Origin: Sulfolobus sp. SCGC AB-777_G06 | GTDB lineage: Archaea; Thermoproteota; Thermoprotei_A; Sulfolobales; Sulfolobaceae | NCBI GenBank assembly: GCA_003086555.1 | Contig: QEFN01000026.1 | Span: forward strand, 1 to 13,883 | Length of the DNA stretch: 13,883 bases | Reading direction: 5' to 3' | Part shown: piece by piece, positions 1 to 6,203 of the stretch | How the letters are laid out: each line of letters opens with the position of its first letter | How positions within the stretch are numbered: position 1 is the stretch's first letter | Translations under genes and position numbers: made by a program | The notes under the pieces: generated by a model | What the model was told of the DNA's origin: nothing | What the model saw: only the letters and a program-made list of their open reading frames with translations | Databases searched by the model: none

Positions 1-60
1 TACGTGATTTATATAATGTTTGTAAAGCTGTAAGAGGTATGAAATTGAATGAGGCAAAAG
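1..60 (+). repeat. Inverted copy of an internal rpl22 segment (left arm)
   Basis: Bases 1-55 are identical to the reverse complement of 13829-13883. Base 56 differs (A against T), 57-60 match again (AAAG), and then the two sequences are unrelated. Read on the plus strand from base 3, it encodes the same uL22 segment as the right end ([12 protein letters not shown], then MKLNEA). The frame then runs into foreign sequence and stops at 123-125. The copy begins at the first base of the window and contains no signal of its own. A 55-base exact match at both contig ends is what a de Bruijn assembler with k=55 leaves at a branching node, so I read it as a chimeric join. Confidence 0.9.
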
Positions 61-174
61 GATATAAGAGAGAAGTTGGGAAGAGCTGGAATAGAACATG
101 TAAGGAGAAACTTCCTCATAACTAGGGAGCTCAGGGACTATTTAATGGTAGCTACTCTTGCTCTAGGGGCTTAA
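61..174 (+). pseudogene. C-terminal fragment of a probable GT4 glycosyltransferase (trehalose synthase-like)
   Basis: An open frame read from about base 61 to the TAA at 172-174 gives about 37 residues containing EHVRRNFLITRELRDYL. The pattern E-x-V-R-x-N-F-(L/I)-I-T-(R/K)...YL is, from memory, the C-terminal helix of GT4 enzymes of the TreT (trehalose glycosyltransferring synthase) type. That family makes trehalose from a nucleotide sugar and glucose in archaea. Only this tail is present. The frame upstream has a stop at 46-48 inside the rpl22 copy, and the rpl22 frame does not match it, so this is not a natural fusion. The missing part was probably lost at a chimeric junction near base 56-60. 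An intact gene is expected next to amzA in the real genome. The family assignment from so short a piece is tentative. Confidence 0.5.
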
Positions 175-235
175 CTTGATTTTAGCACTAATTAATTTCT
201 TATTATTATTTAGATCACTAAGGAGGGAGGTAATA

Positions 236-760
236 ATGTATAGGGTATTGCTGGTAAAGCTCACTACATTTGATCATATAATACTTAAAGAGGTTATATG
301 TCACTTGAGGAAATTAGGCTTCGAAGTTCATTATCTTAATGAAGTCTTGCACCTTAACATGTTTATGTTTAACTGGGACAGACTACAGTATGATGCTGAA
401 AAAATTGTAAATTATTTATCCGAAAGATTCTCTAATTTTCCTTATGACTCAATCATAGCTATTGGTCATTTAAATGCATACATAAATAATGAGAAATACG
501 TTATAGGATTGCACAAAGAAAAGATAGGTATTGTTTTTTCTTATAAATACGAGGATGAAAAAGGGAGTATAGATAAGTTTGTATCTAGAGTTAAAAAAGA
601 GATAGTACATGAAATAGGACATACGTTAGGACTAAATGATTGTTCAACTCCAAGCTGTGTTATGAATAAGGTAAATTCAGTTGAGGATATAGACAAAAAA
701 GGTTATGTTTTTTGTCCTAAATGTACAGCTTTGTTATTAAATATCAACAACAAAGGTTAG
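236..760 (+). CDS. amzA: Archaemetzincin (zinc metalloprotease, peptidase M54)
   Basis: Encodes 174 residues. The zinc signature begins at residue 125: HEIGHTLGLNDC, then CSTPSC (C136, C141), VM (M143) and CPKC (C160, C163). This matches the archaemetzincin arrangement HExxHxxGx3C-x4-C-x-M-...-CxxC, in which the two histidines and E126 form the catalytic site and four cysteines bind a structural zinc. M143 is the metzincin Met-turn. The position normally holding the third zinc-ligand histidine is Asp135 here. The upstream RLQYDAEKI and AIGHLNAYINN segments resemble the family's N-terminal core. The physiological substrate is unknown. I chose ATG 236 over TTG 176 because a strong AGGAGGGAGG ribosome site lies at 221-230, and the 20 extra residues would be a hydrophobic stretch foreign to the family. 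The gene lies 61 bases after the glycosyltransferase tail and converges with archease. Confidence 0.9.
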   Translation: MYRVLLVKLTTFDHIILKEVICHLRKLGFEVHYLNEVLHLNMFMFNWDRLQYDAEKIVNYLSERFSNFPYDSIIAIGHLNAYINNEKYVIGLHKEKIGIVFSYKYEDEKGSIDKFVSRVKKEIVHEIGHTLGLNDCSTPSCVMNKVNSVEDIDKKGYVFCPKCTALLLNINNKG

Positions 761-1165
761 TTCATAACCATTATTGGTCTTTACTATGCTCATTTCATGA
801 TAGGTCATGGCTTTTACAACTGTTCTCCTTTCGTGTTTATCGGGGTTAAACTTCTCCCCCCACGCTATTGCATTAAGTCTTAAATTCTCGAGATCTATTT
901 TTACTTTAAATTTTCCAAAAAGAAATAGTTCGGAATCATAATAAACTAATAAACTCTCTATCCATCTATAAAGTAAATTTTCAAGATCCATTCCGTCAAT
1001 CTCTATTTCCCTACTTTCCTTAGGTTCTACCTTAGAAGTGTCTGTAATTACTTCAAACACAGCTAGAGCAGCATTTTCAAAGGCCTCATTTAGATCCCTT
1101 CCATAAGCCTTAATCCCTATGTCTGCAGTGTGATCAAAAAATTCGTATTTTTTACCGATTGACAT
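737..1165 (-). CDS. Archease, RtcB RNA-ligase cofactor
   Basis: Encodes 142 residues, the usual archease length. The N-terminal motif FDHTADIGIKAYG (residues 9-21) and the C-terminal block ending in TYHEMSIVK and FVVDI are characteristic, and include the acidic residues that coordinate metal in the family. Archease speeds guanylylation and multiple turnover of the tRNA-splicing ligase RtcB and widens its nucleotide use. It acts in the cytoplasm in tRNA exon ligation. No rtcB is visible here. The gene is convergent with amzA and shares its last 24 bases with it (737-760). No Shine-Dalgarno precedes ATG 1165, which suggests leaderless transcription from the AT-rich stretch near 1186-1196. That promoter is only weakly defined. 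Confidence 0.93.
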   Translation of the reverse strand: MSIGKKYEFFDHTADIGIKAYGRDLNEAFENAALAVFEVITDTSKVEPKESREIEIDGMDLENLLYRWIESLLVYYDSELFLFGKFKVKIDLENLRLNAIAWGEKFNPDKHERRTVVKAMTYHEMSIVKTNNGYELTFVVDI

Positions 1166-1284
1166 AACCCATGAAATTAAAAGGAAGTAAAACTTTAACT
1201 TTAACTGATATTAAATGGGAGGTAGGCAAAGAACTACAATTTTTATGAATAAAGAGGTCAAGAAAGAGGGTAAAAAGGGAACTA
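1166..1284. other. Short intergenic region with divergent promoter potential and pyrimidine-rich stretch
   Basis: This stretch separates the start of archease from the end of the Ced cassette. It contains AT-rich sequence at 1186-1200 that could hold start signals for archease (minus) and the small peptide (plus). Read on the minus strand, it has a T-rich pyrimidine run at about 1253-1280 just after the last Ced gene. U-rich runs like this are typical Sulfolobales termination sites. No hairpin, tRNA or box C/D pattern was evident. Both assignments are weak. Confidence 0.3.
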
Positions 1285-1310
1285 CTACTTCGCAAAGCGG
1301 CGGTAAATAA
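1215..1310 (+). CDS. Possible 31-residue basic peptide, unrecognised
   Basis: A short open frame starts at ATG 1215, runs divergently from archease and ends TAA 1310. The peptide begins MGGRQRTTIF, continues through a lysine/glutamate stretch (NKEVKKEGKKG) and ends in a Ser/Thr/Gly tail. It is basic, soluble and without cysteines. AT-rich sequence around 1187-1197 could serve as a promoter for leaderless expression. No Shine-Dalgarno precedes the start. Its last 26 bases overlap, on the opposite strand, the end of the small membrane gene at 1285-1443. The composition resembles a real small basic protein more than random AT-rich sequence, but I recognise no family, and a chance open frame of this length is quite possible. 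Confidence 0.35.
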   Translation: MGGRQRTTIFMNKEVKKEGKKGTTTSQSGGK

Positions 1311-1443
1311 AACTCAGAGAAAATAAAATAGCAAGTGATATCAGTATTCCAATGATCATTATATAAAAATTTTTTTGATTATTTATATAAAATATCATAG
1401 AATCTATGATTAATAATATACTAACTAACTCATATGATTTCAC
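1285..1443 (-). CDS. cedA2: Small two-helix membrane protein, candidate CedA2
   Basis: Encodes 52 residues from a GTG start. There are two hydrophobic segments (about residues 5-20 and 27-47) joined by a short polar turn (NNQKN) and followed by a basic tail (YRRFAK), as expected for a hairpin with both ends in the cytoplasm. It starts 10 bases after the cedA stop. The leader GGTGTAAGAA-GTG is nearly identical to GGTGTGAGAA-ATG in front of cedA, so the same translational coupling is used twice. From established knowledge, the Sulfolobus Ced system includes, beside CedA and the pilin CedA1, a second small two-helix protein, CedA2, encoded next to them. I assign the name from position, size and topology, not from sequence recognition. 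An unrelated small membrane protein remains possible. Confidence 0.6.
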   Translation of the reverse strand: MKSYELVSILLIIDSMIFYINNQKNFYIMIIGILISLAILFSLSFIYRRFAK

Positions 1444-1453
1444 TTCTTACACC

Positions 1454-2230
1454 TCAGTATAAGTCTATAGGTAAAGGTAATCTACTACCATATCCAGATA
1501 TTAGATTAGATAAACCCGCACTAAAAGCCAGTAGTAAAAATATATAAATTGAAGGACCTAGAATCAGCGAAGTAATTAAATGAGGTAATACCTGCTGGTA
1601 AAAGTATGAGTACATATCGTTTTGGCTTGATGGAGATACAGAATAGTTTAACGGGTTGAGCCCTAAGTTATCAAGGAACTGTGGTAAATAAGGTAAACCT
1701 ACGTAAAATACTATAGAAGTTCCTATCATAGCACCGCCTGCACCCCGTCCTATCCTGAATGGAATAGCTAAGAACAGTATTCCTAAAGCTATTAGAACAC
1801 CTACATACTGATATATCAAATTCGATATCGAAATCAAACTTTCAGTGTAAGTGATAATCGTAAGTAGAATAGACATAAGTTGGCCTAAAGGGATTGTCAA
1901 AACCATACCTGCCTCGGTAACATTTAGAGTCGATATTAATACCTTCAAAACAGCATATAACACTTCCTCAAAATTCAATACTTGGTTTAACCATATCTCA
2001 TAATTAGACCAACTAACCCCTAACATGTCTAGTAGTTGAGTTAAGAAGGAAAGGACTGCTAAGTAAATGCTATTCCATACTATCACGTAGATAGCATCCG
2101 TTATAAGTCTGGGAGCCCATTTTTTCACTCCGTATATAGGAATAGGAAGGCCGTAAACTAAGGAACCTAAAAAATAGGTTAAAGTAGCAAGAAGTTGTGC
2201 ATAGTAAAGCATATCAAATATATTGTACAT
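1454..2230 (-). CDS. cedA: CedA, polytopic membrane protein of the crenarchaeal DNA-import system
   Basis: Encodes 258 residues, mostly hydrophobic, with about six to seven membrane segments (roughly residues 7-27, 43-69, 88-112, 114-130, 138-158, 166-188 and 213-245). The only sizeable polar loops are near 70-88 and 190-212. Conserved-looking cytoplasmic motifs are GLPIPIYGVKK (27-37) and IPFRIGRGAGG (156-166). In Sulfolobales, CedA with the ATPase CedB takes up chromosomal DNA from a partner cell after DNA damage. CedA is regarded as the VirB6-like channel component. Published ced loci are UV-induced, and the S. solfataricus homologue lies beside the ribosomal operon, as here. The gene follows cedA1 by 3 bases, with the Shine-Dalgarno GGTG formed by the last codons of cedA1. 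CedB is not in the window. I assign the name from topology, partners and locus. Confidence 0.78.
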   Translation of the reverse strand: MYNIFDMLYYAQLLATLTYFLGSLVYGLPIPIYGVKKWAPRLITDAIYVIVWNSIYLAVLSFLTQLLDMLGVSWSNYEIWLNQVLNFEEVLYAVLKVLISTLNVTEAGMVLTIPLGQLMSILLTIITYTESLISISNLIYQYVGVLIALGILFLAIPFRIGRGAGGAMIGTSIVFYVGLPYLPQFLDNLGLNPLNYSVSPSSQNDMYSYFYQQVLPHLITSLILGPSIYIFLLLAFSAGLSNLISGYGSRLPLPIDLY

Positions 2231-2233
2231 TTC

Positions 2234-2467
2234 TCACACCTGCGAGGCCACATATGATATTAGATAGAACACAGTACTCCCTATTGCTAAGAAGAAGGCG
2301 GCTATTATAGCATCTTCAAGAATATCTTGTCCTCCTCTTTTTATCCTAAATATAGGTATTGGCGAACCCCTGAGGGCCCACCCAACAGCCCACGCTAATA
2401 TGAAGATACTCCAGCCTATTTCAGTTACTGTTCCAGTTAAGTTTGTTATAAAAGCTTCTAACGTCAT
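2234..2467 (-). CDS. cedA1: CedA1, VirB2-like pilin of the crenarchaeal DNA-import system
   Basis: Encodes 77 residues. There are two hydrophobic helices (about 14-32 and 52-74) joined by a conserved-looking cytoplasmic loop GSPIPIFRIKRGGQD (34-48). This is the fold of conjugative pilins of the VirB2/TraA type. Cryo-EM work on Aeropyrum and Pyrobaculum showed that CedA1-type proteins form conjugation-like pili used for DNA import. No cleavable signal or class III signal peptide is evident, as for that family. The gene is the first of the cassette. It begins 27 bases after cmk with no Shine-Dalgarno, and a TATA box lies about 26 bases upstream of its ATG, pointing to leaderless mRNA. Its loop closely resembles the first loop of CedA. 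The main uncertainty is the name, since topology and context carry most of the weight. Confidence 0.77.
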   Translation of the reverse strand: MTLEAFITNLTGTVTEIGWSIFILAWAVGWALRGSPIPIFRIKRGGQDILEDAIIAAFFLAIGSTVFYLISYVASQV

Positions 2468-2487
2468 TTCTTAGTCGAAAACATTAC

Positions 2488-2497
2488 TTTATTTTAA
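2488..2497 (-). promoter_or_regulatory. Candidate TATA box for the cedA1-cedA-cedA2 transcript
   Basis: The minus strand reads TTAAAATAAA at 2497-2488, centred about 26 bases upstream of the cedA1 ATG (2467). This is the archaeal spacing for transcription starting at the start codon. No ribosome binding site precedes cedA1, which fits a leaderless mRNA. The box overlaps the cmk stop codon (2496-2494). The BRE position upstream (CTCACG) is a poor match to the purine-rich consensus, so the promoter may be weak or regulated. Confidence 0.55.
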
Positions 2498-3042
2498 CGT
2501 GAGGGAGATAACTGAATTTGTTTTCCTTTTAGATACTCAACTATTACATTAACTATAGATGGCGGTGTAATGTTTTCAGTATTTATTACTAAATCAAAAA
2601 CAGAGAGATCCAACATGTCTATACCATAATATCGTAAAAAACGGTCCCTATGACTTTCTTCCCTTTTTATTATTTGATCCAGAGCTTCGGCTTCTGACAT
2701 GTTATCTCTTTTGGCTACTCTCTGAGCCCTAGTATGTAGGGATGCTGTTAAATACACGGTTAAATCCGAGTAGTTATGAAATAACCATCCTGCAATATGG
2801 GATTCTACTACTAAGTTTTTGCTTGTTCTTATTATGTTAAATAACTCCATATCTACAGCTTTATCAATGTTAAAATCTTTTTCAGCCATTTTATTCAGTT
2901 CGATTAGTGATAACTTTTTCTCTTCTGCCATCTTTCTGAAAATCATTCCTGCTGAAACATATTCTATGTTTAAAGAACTAGCTAAAATCTTAGCTACAGA
3001 TGACTTACCACTACCTGGAGGGCCACTTATTATTATTAACAT
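2494..3042 (-). CDS. cmk: Cytidylate (CMP) kinase
   Basis: Encodes 182 residues and phosphorylates CMP/dCMP with ATP. The P-loop GPPGSGKS sits at residues 7-14, followed by the archaeal CMP-kinase signature around EYVSAGMIFRKMA, a central VVESHIAGWL block and a lid-like RDNMSEAEALDQIIKREESH segment. The length fits the archaeal type (about 180-195). I take ATG 3042, which overlaps the rpl34e stop as TGATG, over an upstream ATG at 3084. The latter would add 14 residues ahead of the canonical [14 protein letters not shown] start and run inside rpl34e. The gene is co-transcribed with rpl34e, as is common in archaea. Its stop codon lies within the presumed cedA1 TATA box. Confidence 0.95.
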   Translation of the reverse strand: MLIIISGPPGSGKSSVAKILASSLNIEYVSAGMIFRKMAEEKKLSLIELNKMAEKDFNIDKAVDMELFNIIRTSKNLVVESHIAGWLFHNYSDLTVYLTASLHTRAQRVAKRDNMSEAEALDQIIKREESHRDRFLRYYGIDMLDLSVFDLVINTENITPPSIVNVIVEYLKGKQIQLSPSR

Positions 3043-3302
3043 CAAAACCCTCTTACTGCTAATTTTATTAATCTTTCTAAACAATCATGGCATAAATAAC
3101 CTCCAAAAGGTCTCTCAGGCCTCTTTTCAGTTGTACTGTACTTATGAATCTTATTAGTTTTTACACCTCTTAAAGGCTTTTTACATATTGCACACAAGGC
3201 TTGTGAATTTTTCTTATCTTCATAATGAGTTACCGTTCTTCCTGAAGGTGTTCTAACCTGAACCCTTCTCAACGATCTTGACCTTAGCTGAGGAGAAGGC
3301 AT
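3042..3302 (-). CDS. rpl34e: 50S ribosomal protein L34e
   Basis: Encodes 86 residues, typical of archaeal eL34. It is rich in Arg/Lys. Two cysteine pairs, CAIC (37-40) and CHDC (75-78), form the expected zinc site. The N-terminal [20 protein letters not shown] block and the [12 protein letters not shown] segment are diagnostic. No Shine-Dalgarno precedes ATG 3302, and a good TATA box lies 26 bases upstream, so this gene probably starts a leaderless transcript of its own as well as being reached by read-through from the ribosomal operon. It overlaps cmk by one base (TGATG). Confidence 0.97.
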   Translation of the reverse strand: MPSPQLRSRSLRRVQVRTPSGRTVTHYEDKKNSQALCAICKKPLRGVKTNKIHKYSTTEKRPERPFGGYLCHDCLERLIKLAVRGF

Positions 3303-3324
3303 ATTTAAATGAATTTATCCTAAG

Positions 3325-3332
3325 TTTATAAA
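3325..3332 (-). promoter_or_regulatory. TATA box for rpl34e-cmk
   Basis: TTTATAAA is centred 26-27 bases upstream of the rpl34e ATG (3302) and preceded on the minus strand by an A/G-rich BRE-like stretch (CCAAAGC). Spacing and the absence of a Shine-Dalgarno point to leaderless transcription. The box includes the TAA stop codon (3328-3326) of the upstream DUF106 gene. Confidence 0.7.
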
Positions 3333-3763
3333 AGCTTTGGTCTCCTTAACGACAAGGGCGTAAACAGCAAGAATGACAGAATATAAACGAACAAGTTATT
3401 TATCTCGGGCTTACCGCTGATTGGGGGAGTGACTATAGTAGAGTATGGAAAATACACATAAGAAGGATATATATAGTTTAGAACTATTACTAAACCTACC
3501 ATATAGACCATTATGACTGTTAATGATTGGATGAACATATAATTTCTCAACTTGTTAGTATAAGTCTGGACTTCAGAAGATACAGCTCTCATTACTTTGT
3601 TTCTCCTTTTGTTAGAGGTGATAGAAGATATTCTATCTTCGTACTTTCTTATTAACAATATTGTTTTGGTCATTTTTGGATTTAAATAGAACCTATACCA
3701 CAGATAGAGGATAAAATTAAATAAAAAAGATATTAAAAGTATTTCTAAAACTGTATAAAACAT
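3326..3763 (-). CDS. DUF106 family membrane insertase (Oxa1/EMC3/TMCO1 superfamily)
   Basis: Encodes 145 residues. Predicted layout: membrane helix 1 (about 3-22), a charged and probably coiled-coil cytoplasmic segment (about 30-75), helix 2 (77-98), an outward loop, and helix 3 (121-137) with a short basic tail (RRPKLL). This three-helix plan with a cytosolic coiled coil after the first helix is that of archaeal DUF106 proteins, which belong with Get1, EMC3, TMCO1 and YidC/Oxa1 and are thought to insert proteins into the membrane and bind ribosomes. Position supports this: in many archaea the gene lies directly after secY-adk and before cmk, as here. It starts 8 bases after adkA. Sequence identity to the family is low in general, so the call rests on topology and locus. 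Confidence 0.85.
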   Translation of the reverse strand: MFYTVLEILLISFLFNFILYLWYRFYLNPKMTKTILLIRKYEDRISSITSNKRRNKVMRAVSSEVQTYTNKLRNYMFIQSLTVIMVYMVGLVIVLNYIYPSYVYFPYSTIVTPPISGKPEINNLFVYILSFLLFTPLSLRRPKLL

Positions 3764-3771
3764 CTAGCAAT

Positions 3772-4359
<588 letters not shown>

Positions 4360-5751
4360 TCACTCACCAATAATTCTCTTTAATAACGGGTACATCTCTA
4401 ATGTCCTCTCATAGGCTAATAAATTATAGTATTGAACCGCTATAGTTACAGCTAATAACAATCCTACTCCAGTTCCATATACACCTAGAAATGTTGCTAA
4501 CACAGCTATTACACCCACAATGAGTGAGCTGTAGAACCCTAACGGGTAAATATATTTAGCTAAGATAGATTCAATAACTTTCGGATTATTCCTCATACCC
4601 GGTATCTCTACTCCAGCTTCGACCATCTGTTGAGCTTGTGTAGCTGGATCCAACCCGGCAACATCGATCCATAGTATTCCGAAAACTATCGATAGGACTA
4701 TAAATACAGCAGCATATATTACTGCACCTACCGGATCTAGAACTAAAGCGTATACGCTGTGAGGTATATTTGAAGGAGGGAAGAAGAAAGCATTAGCTAT
4801 ATCTCCTAGTATTGTTCCAGCAGCAGAAGATACTCCAGAAGCTATTGAGGCAAATAATTCAAAATCAGCTCCCAGAACGCTTACAAATATAACTGGAATG
4901 CTACTTACATACAAGAAGTTTAAAGGAATGGTACTTCTTATACCCCTAAGTCTAGGACTAGTAACGGGAATTTGTACATTAATATTAGTTAAATAAATTA
5001 TTAGCAAAATTAATGCAATAGTTGATATTAACCCTACTAGATCCGGCTGAAATGGTGTTGTTGTGTTAGTGTTTACAATTAAGTTAAGCAAATTCTTTCC
5101 AGATACAATATACGATACTAAAGTTGGGAAAAATCCAACTGGTAAATCTTGGTTTTGAACATTAGCTATTCCAAACATATCCCAGAACATTATTTTTGTT
5201 ACACCAGCAAGAATGAACAAGCTTATCCCTGATCCTAAACCCCAACCTTTCTGAATCATTTCATCTAAGAGCAAAATTATGTATGTTGCTACTATTAATT
5301 GGGCAGTCACTATTGTTGCCAAGAGTAGGCTATTAGTAGCTTTTGTAAATACATATCCGAAAAGAGCTGACTCTACGATAATGAATATGAAAGCTAATCC
5401 CTTTTCAGCTTCAGTAAACTTAATCTGGTCTTCCTCATTAGCTAAATCCATCTCTATAAGTTTAGAACCAACAAGAATTTGCATTATAAGTCCTGACGTA
5501 ATTATAGGACCTATTCCCAATTGGGCTAAAGTGCCTTGAGAAGATGCAAAGATTATTTGTTCAGCTAAAAAGTTACTTAAAAAAGAATTTGTAGATGAGA
5601 CGCCATACAAGGGGATTGATGACATTACTAGATATACTATAAGAGCAATAAATGACCACATTAACTTTTGGCTCAAAGAAGGCTTTTGTTTAGGTTTAGT
5701 AACCGCTGGTAAGTATTCCCCTAATTTTTCTAAGAAGTCAACAAAACCCAT
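4360..5751 (-). CDS. secY: Preprotein translocase subunit SecY
   Basis: Encodes 463 residues with ten membrane segments, the normal archaeal SecY/Sec61-alpha length. It forms the protein-conducting channel in the membrane with SecE and SecG/Sec61-beta, neither of which is here. Visible signatures: the plug region after helix 1 (IPLYG, 46-50), the helix 2 signature TLAQLGIGPIITSG (74-87) with a pore-ring-type hydrophobic stretch, LDEMIQKGWGLGSGISLFI (162-180), and the basic cytoplasmic loop RLRGIRSTIPLNFLY (about 267-281), which engages the ribosome. It lies 16 bases after rpl15 and just before adkA, the classical spc-operon order. Confidence 0.97.
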   Translation of the reverse strand: MGFVDFLEKLGEYLPAVTKPKQKPSLSQKLMWSFIALIVYLVMSSIPLYGVSSTNSFLSNFLAEQIIFASSQGTLAQLGIGPIITSGLIMQILVGSKLIEMDLANEEDQIKFTEAEKGLAFIFIIVESALFGYVFTKATNSLLLATIVTAQLIVATYIILLLDEMIQKGWGLGSGISLFILAGVTKIMFWDMFGIANVQNQDLPVGFFPTLVSYIVSGKNLLNLIVNTNTTTPFQPDLVGLISTIALILLIIYLTNINVQIPVTSPRLRGIRSTIPLNFLYVSSIPVIFVSVLGADFELFASIASGVSSAAGTILGDIANAFFFPPSNIPHSVYALVLDPVGAVIYAAVFIVLSIVFGILWIDVAGLDPATQAQQMVEAGVEIPGMRNNPKVIESILAKYIYPLGFYSSLIVGVIAVLATFLGVYGTGVGLLLAVTIAVQYYNLLAYERTLEMYPLLKRIIGE

Positions 5752-5767
5752 TGCAATCTAAAAAGCC

Positions 5768-6202
5768 TTATTCCTTTGAGGTTAATATAATTTCTCCTCC
5801 TAATTGTTTGACCTTTTCGACAGCTTTTTCCGTAGCATGTTTAACTTTTATTACAACCTTAGAAGTTAAACTACCACCAGCAAGTAACTTCTCATATCCA
5901 TATTTCTCTAAATCTATTACTTGCTTACCATTTTCCTCTGTGGGTCTAATTGTCCCATTGTCTATTAAAGTTTGAAGTTTTCTTAAGTTAATTGAATTAA
6001 TAACTTTAGATGTAGGATTCCTAAATCCATGTTTACCATACCAGCCTTCTCCATACTTAACTAACCAAGACCATTTCTCCTTATGCATTCCTATAGTTCT
6101 TCCACCTTCCGCACCTCTATCCCTATGCTGTCCTTTTGTTCCCCATCCATGTGTTCTGTATCCCCTATACTTCCTACTTTTCTTTTCTTTTCTTACTACC
6201 AT
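5768..6202 (-). CDS. rpl15: 50S ribosomal protein L15 (uL15)
   Basis: Encodes 144 residues. The glycine/arginine-rich N-terminal tail (SRKYRGYRTHGWGTKGQHRD) that threads into 23S rRNA, and the later GFRNPT segment, are typical of archaeal uL15. The C-terminal globular part ends KVKQLGGEIILTSKE. One base separates it from the rpl30 stop. The next gene is secY. Confidence 0.97.
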   Translation of the reverse strand: MVVRKEKKSRKYRGYRTHGWGTKGQHRDRGAEGGRTIGMHKEKWSWLVKYGEGWYGKHGFRNPTSKVINSINLRKLQTLIDNGTIRPTEENGKQVIDLEKYGYEKLLAGGSLTSKVVIKVKHATEKAVEKVKQLGGEIILTSKE

Positions 6203-6203
6203 C

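Noticed and set aside
176..235. A 20-residue N-terminal extension of archaemetzincin from TTG 176, resembling a signal peptide
   Set aside because: A very strong Shine-Dalgarno at 221-230 directly precedes ATG 236, and the family lacks such an extension.
1311..1453. The AT-rich stretch after cedA as plain intergenic DNA
   Set aside because: It contains the small two-helix gene at 1285-1443 with a good ribosome site, so it is not empty.
2468..2560. The UV-response hexamer (ANTTTC) reported upstream of damage-induced Sulfolobus genes, expected near cedA1
   Set aside because: I searched both strands around the presumed TATA box and found no exact match, so UV control is not supported from sequence here.
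3043..3084. Upstream start of cmk at 3084
   Set aside because: It would add 14 residues from within rpl34e. The canonical N-terminus starts at ATG 3042, which overlaps the rpl34e stop.
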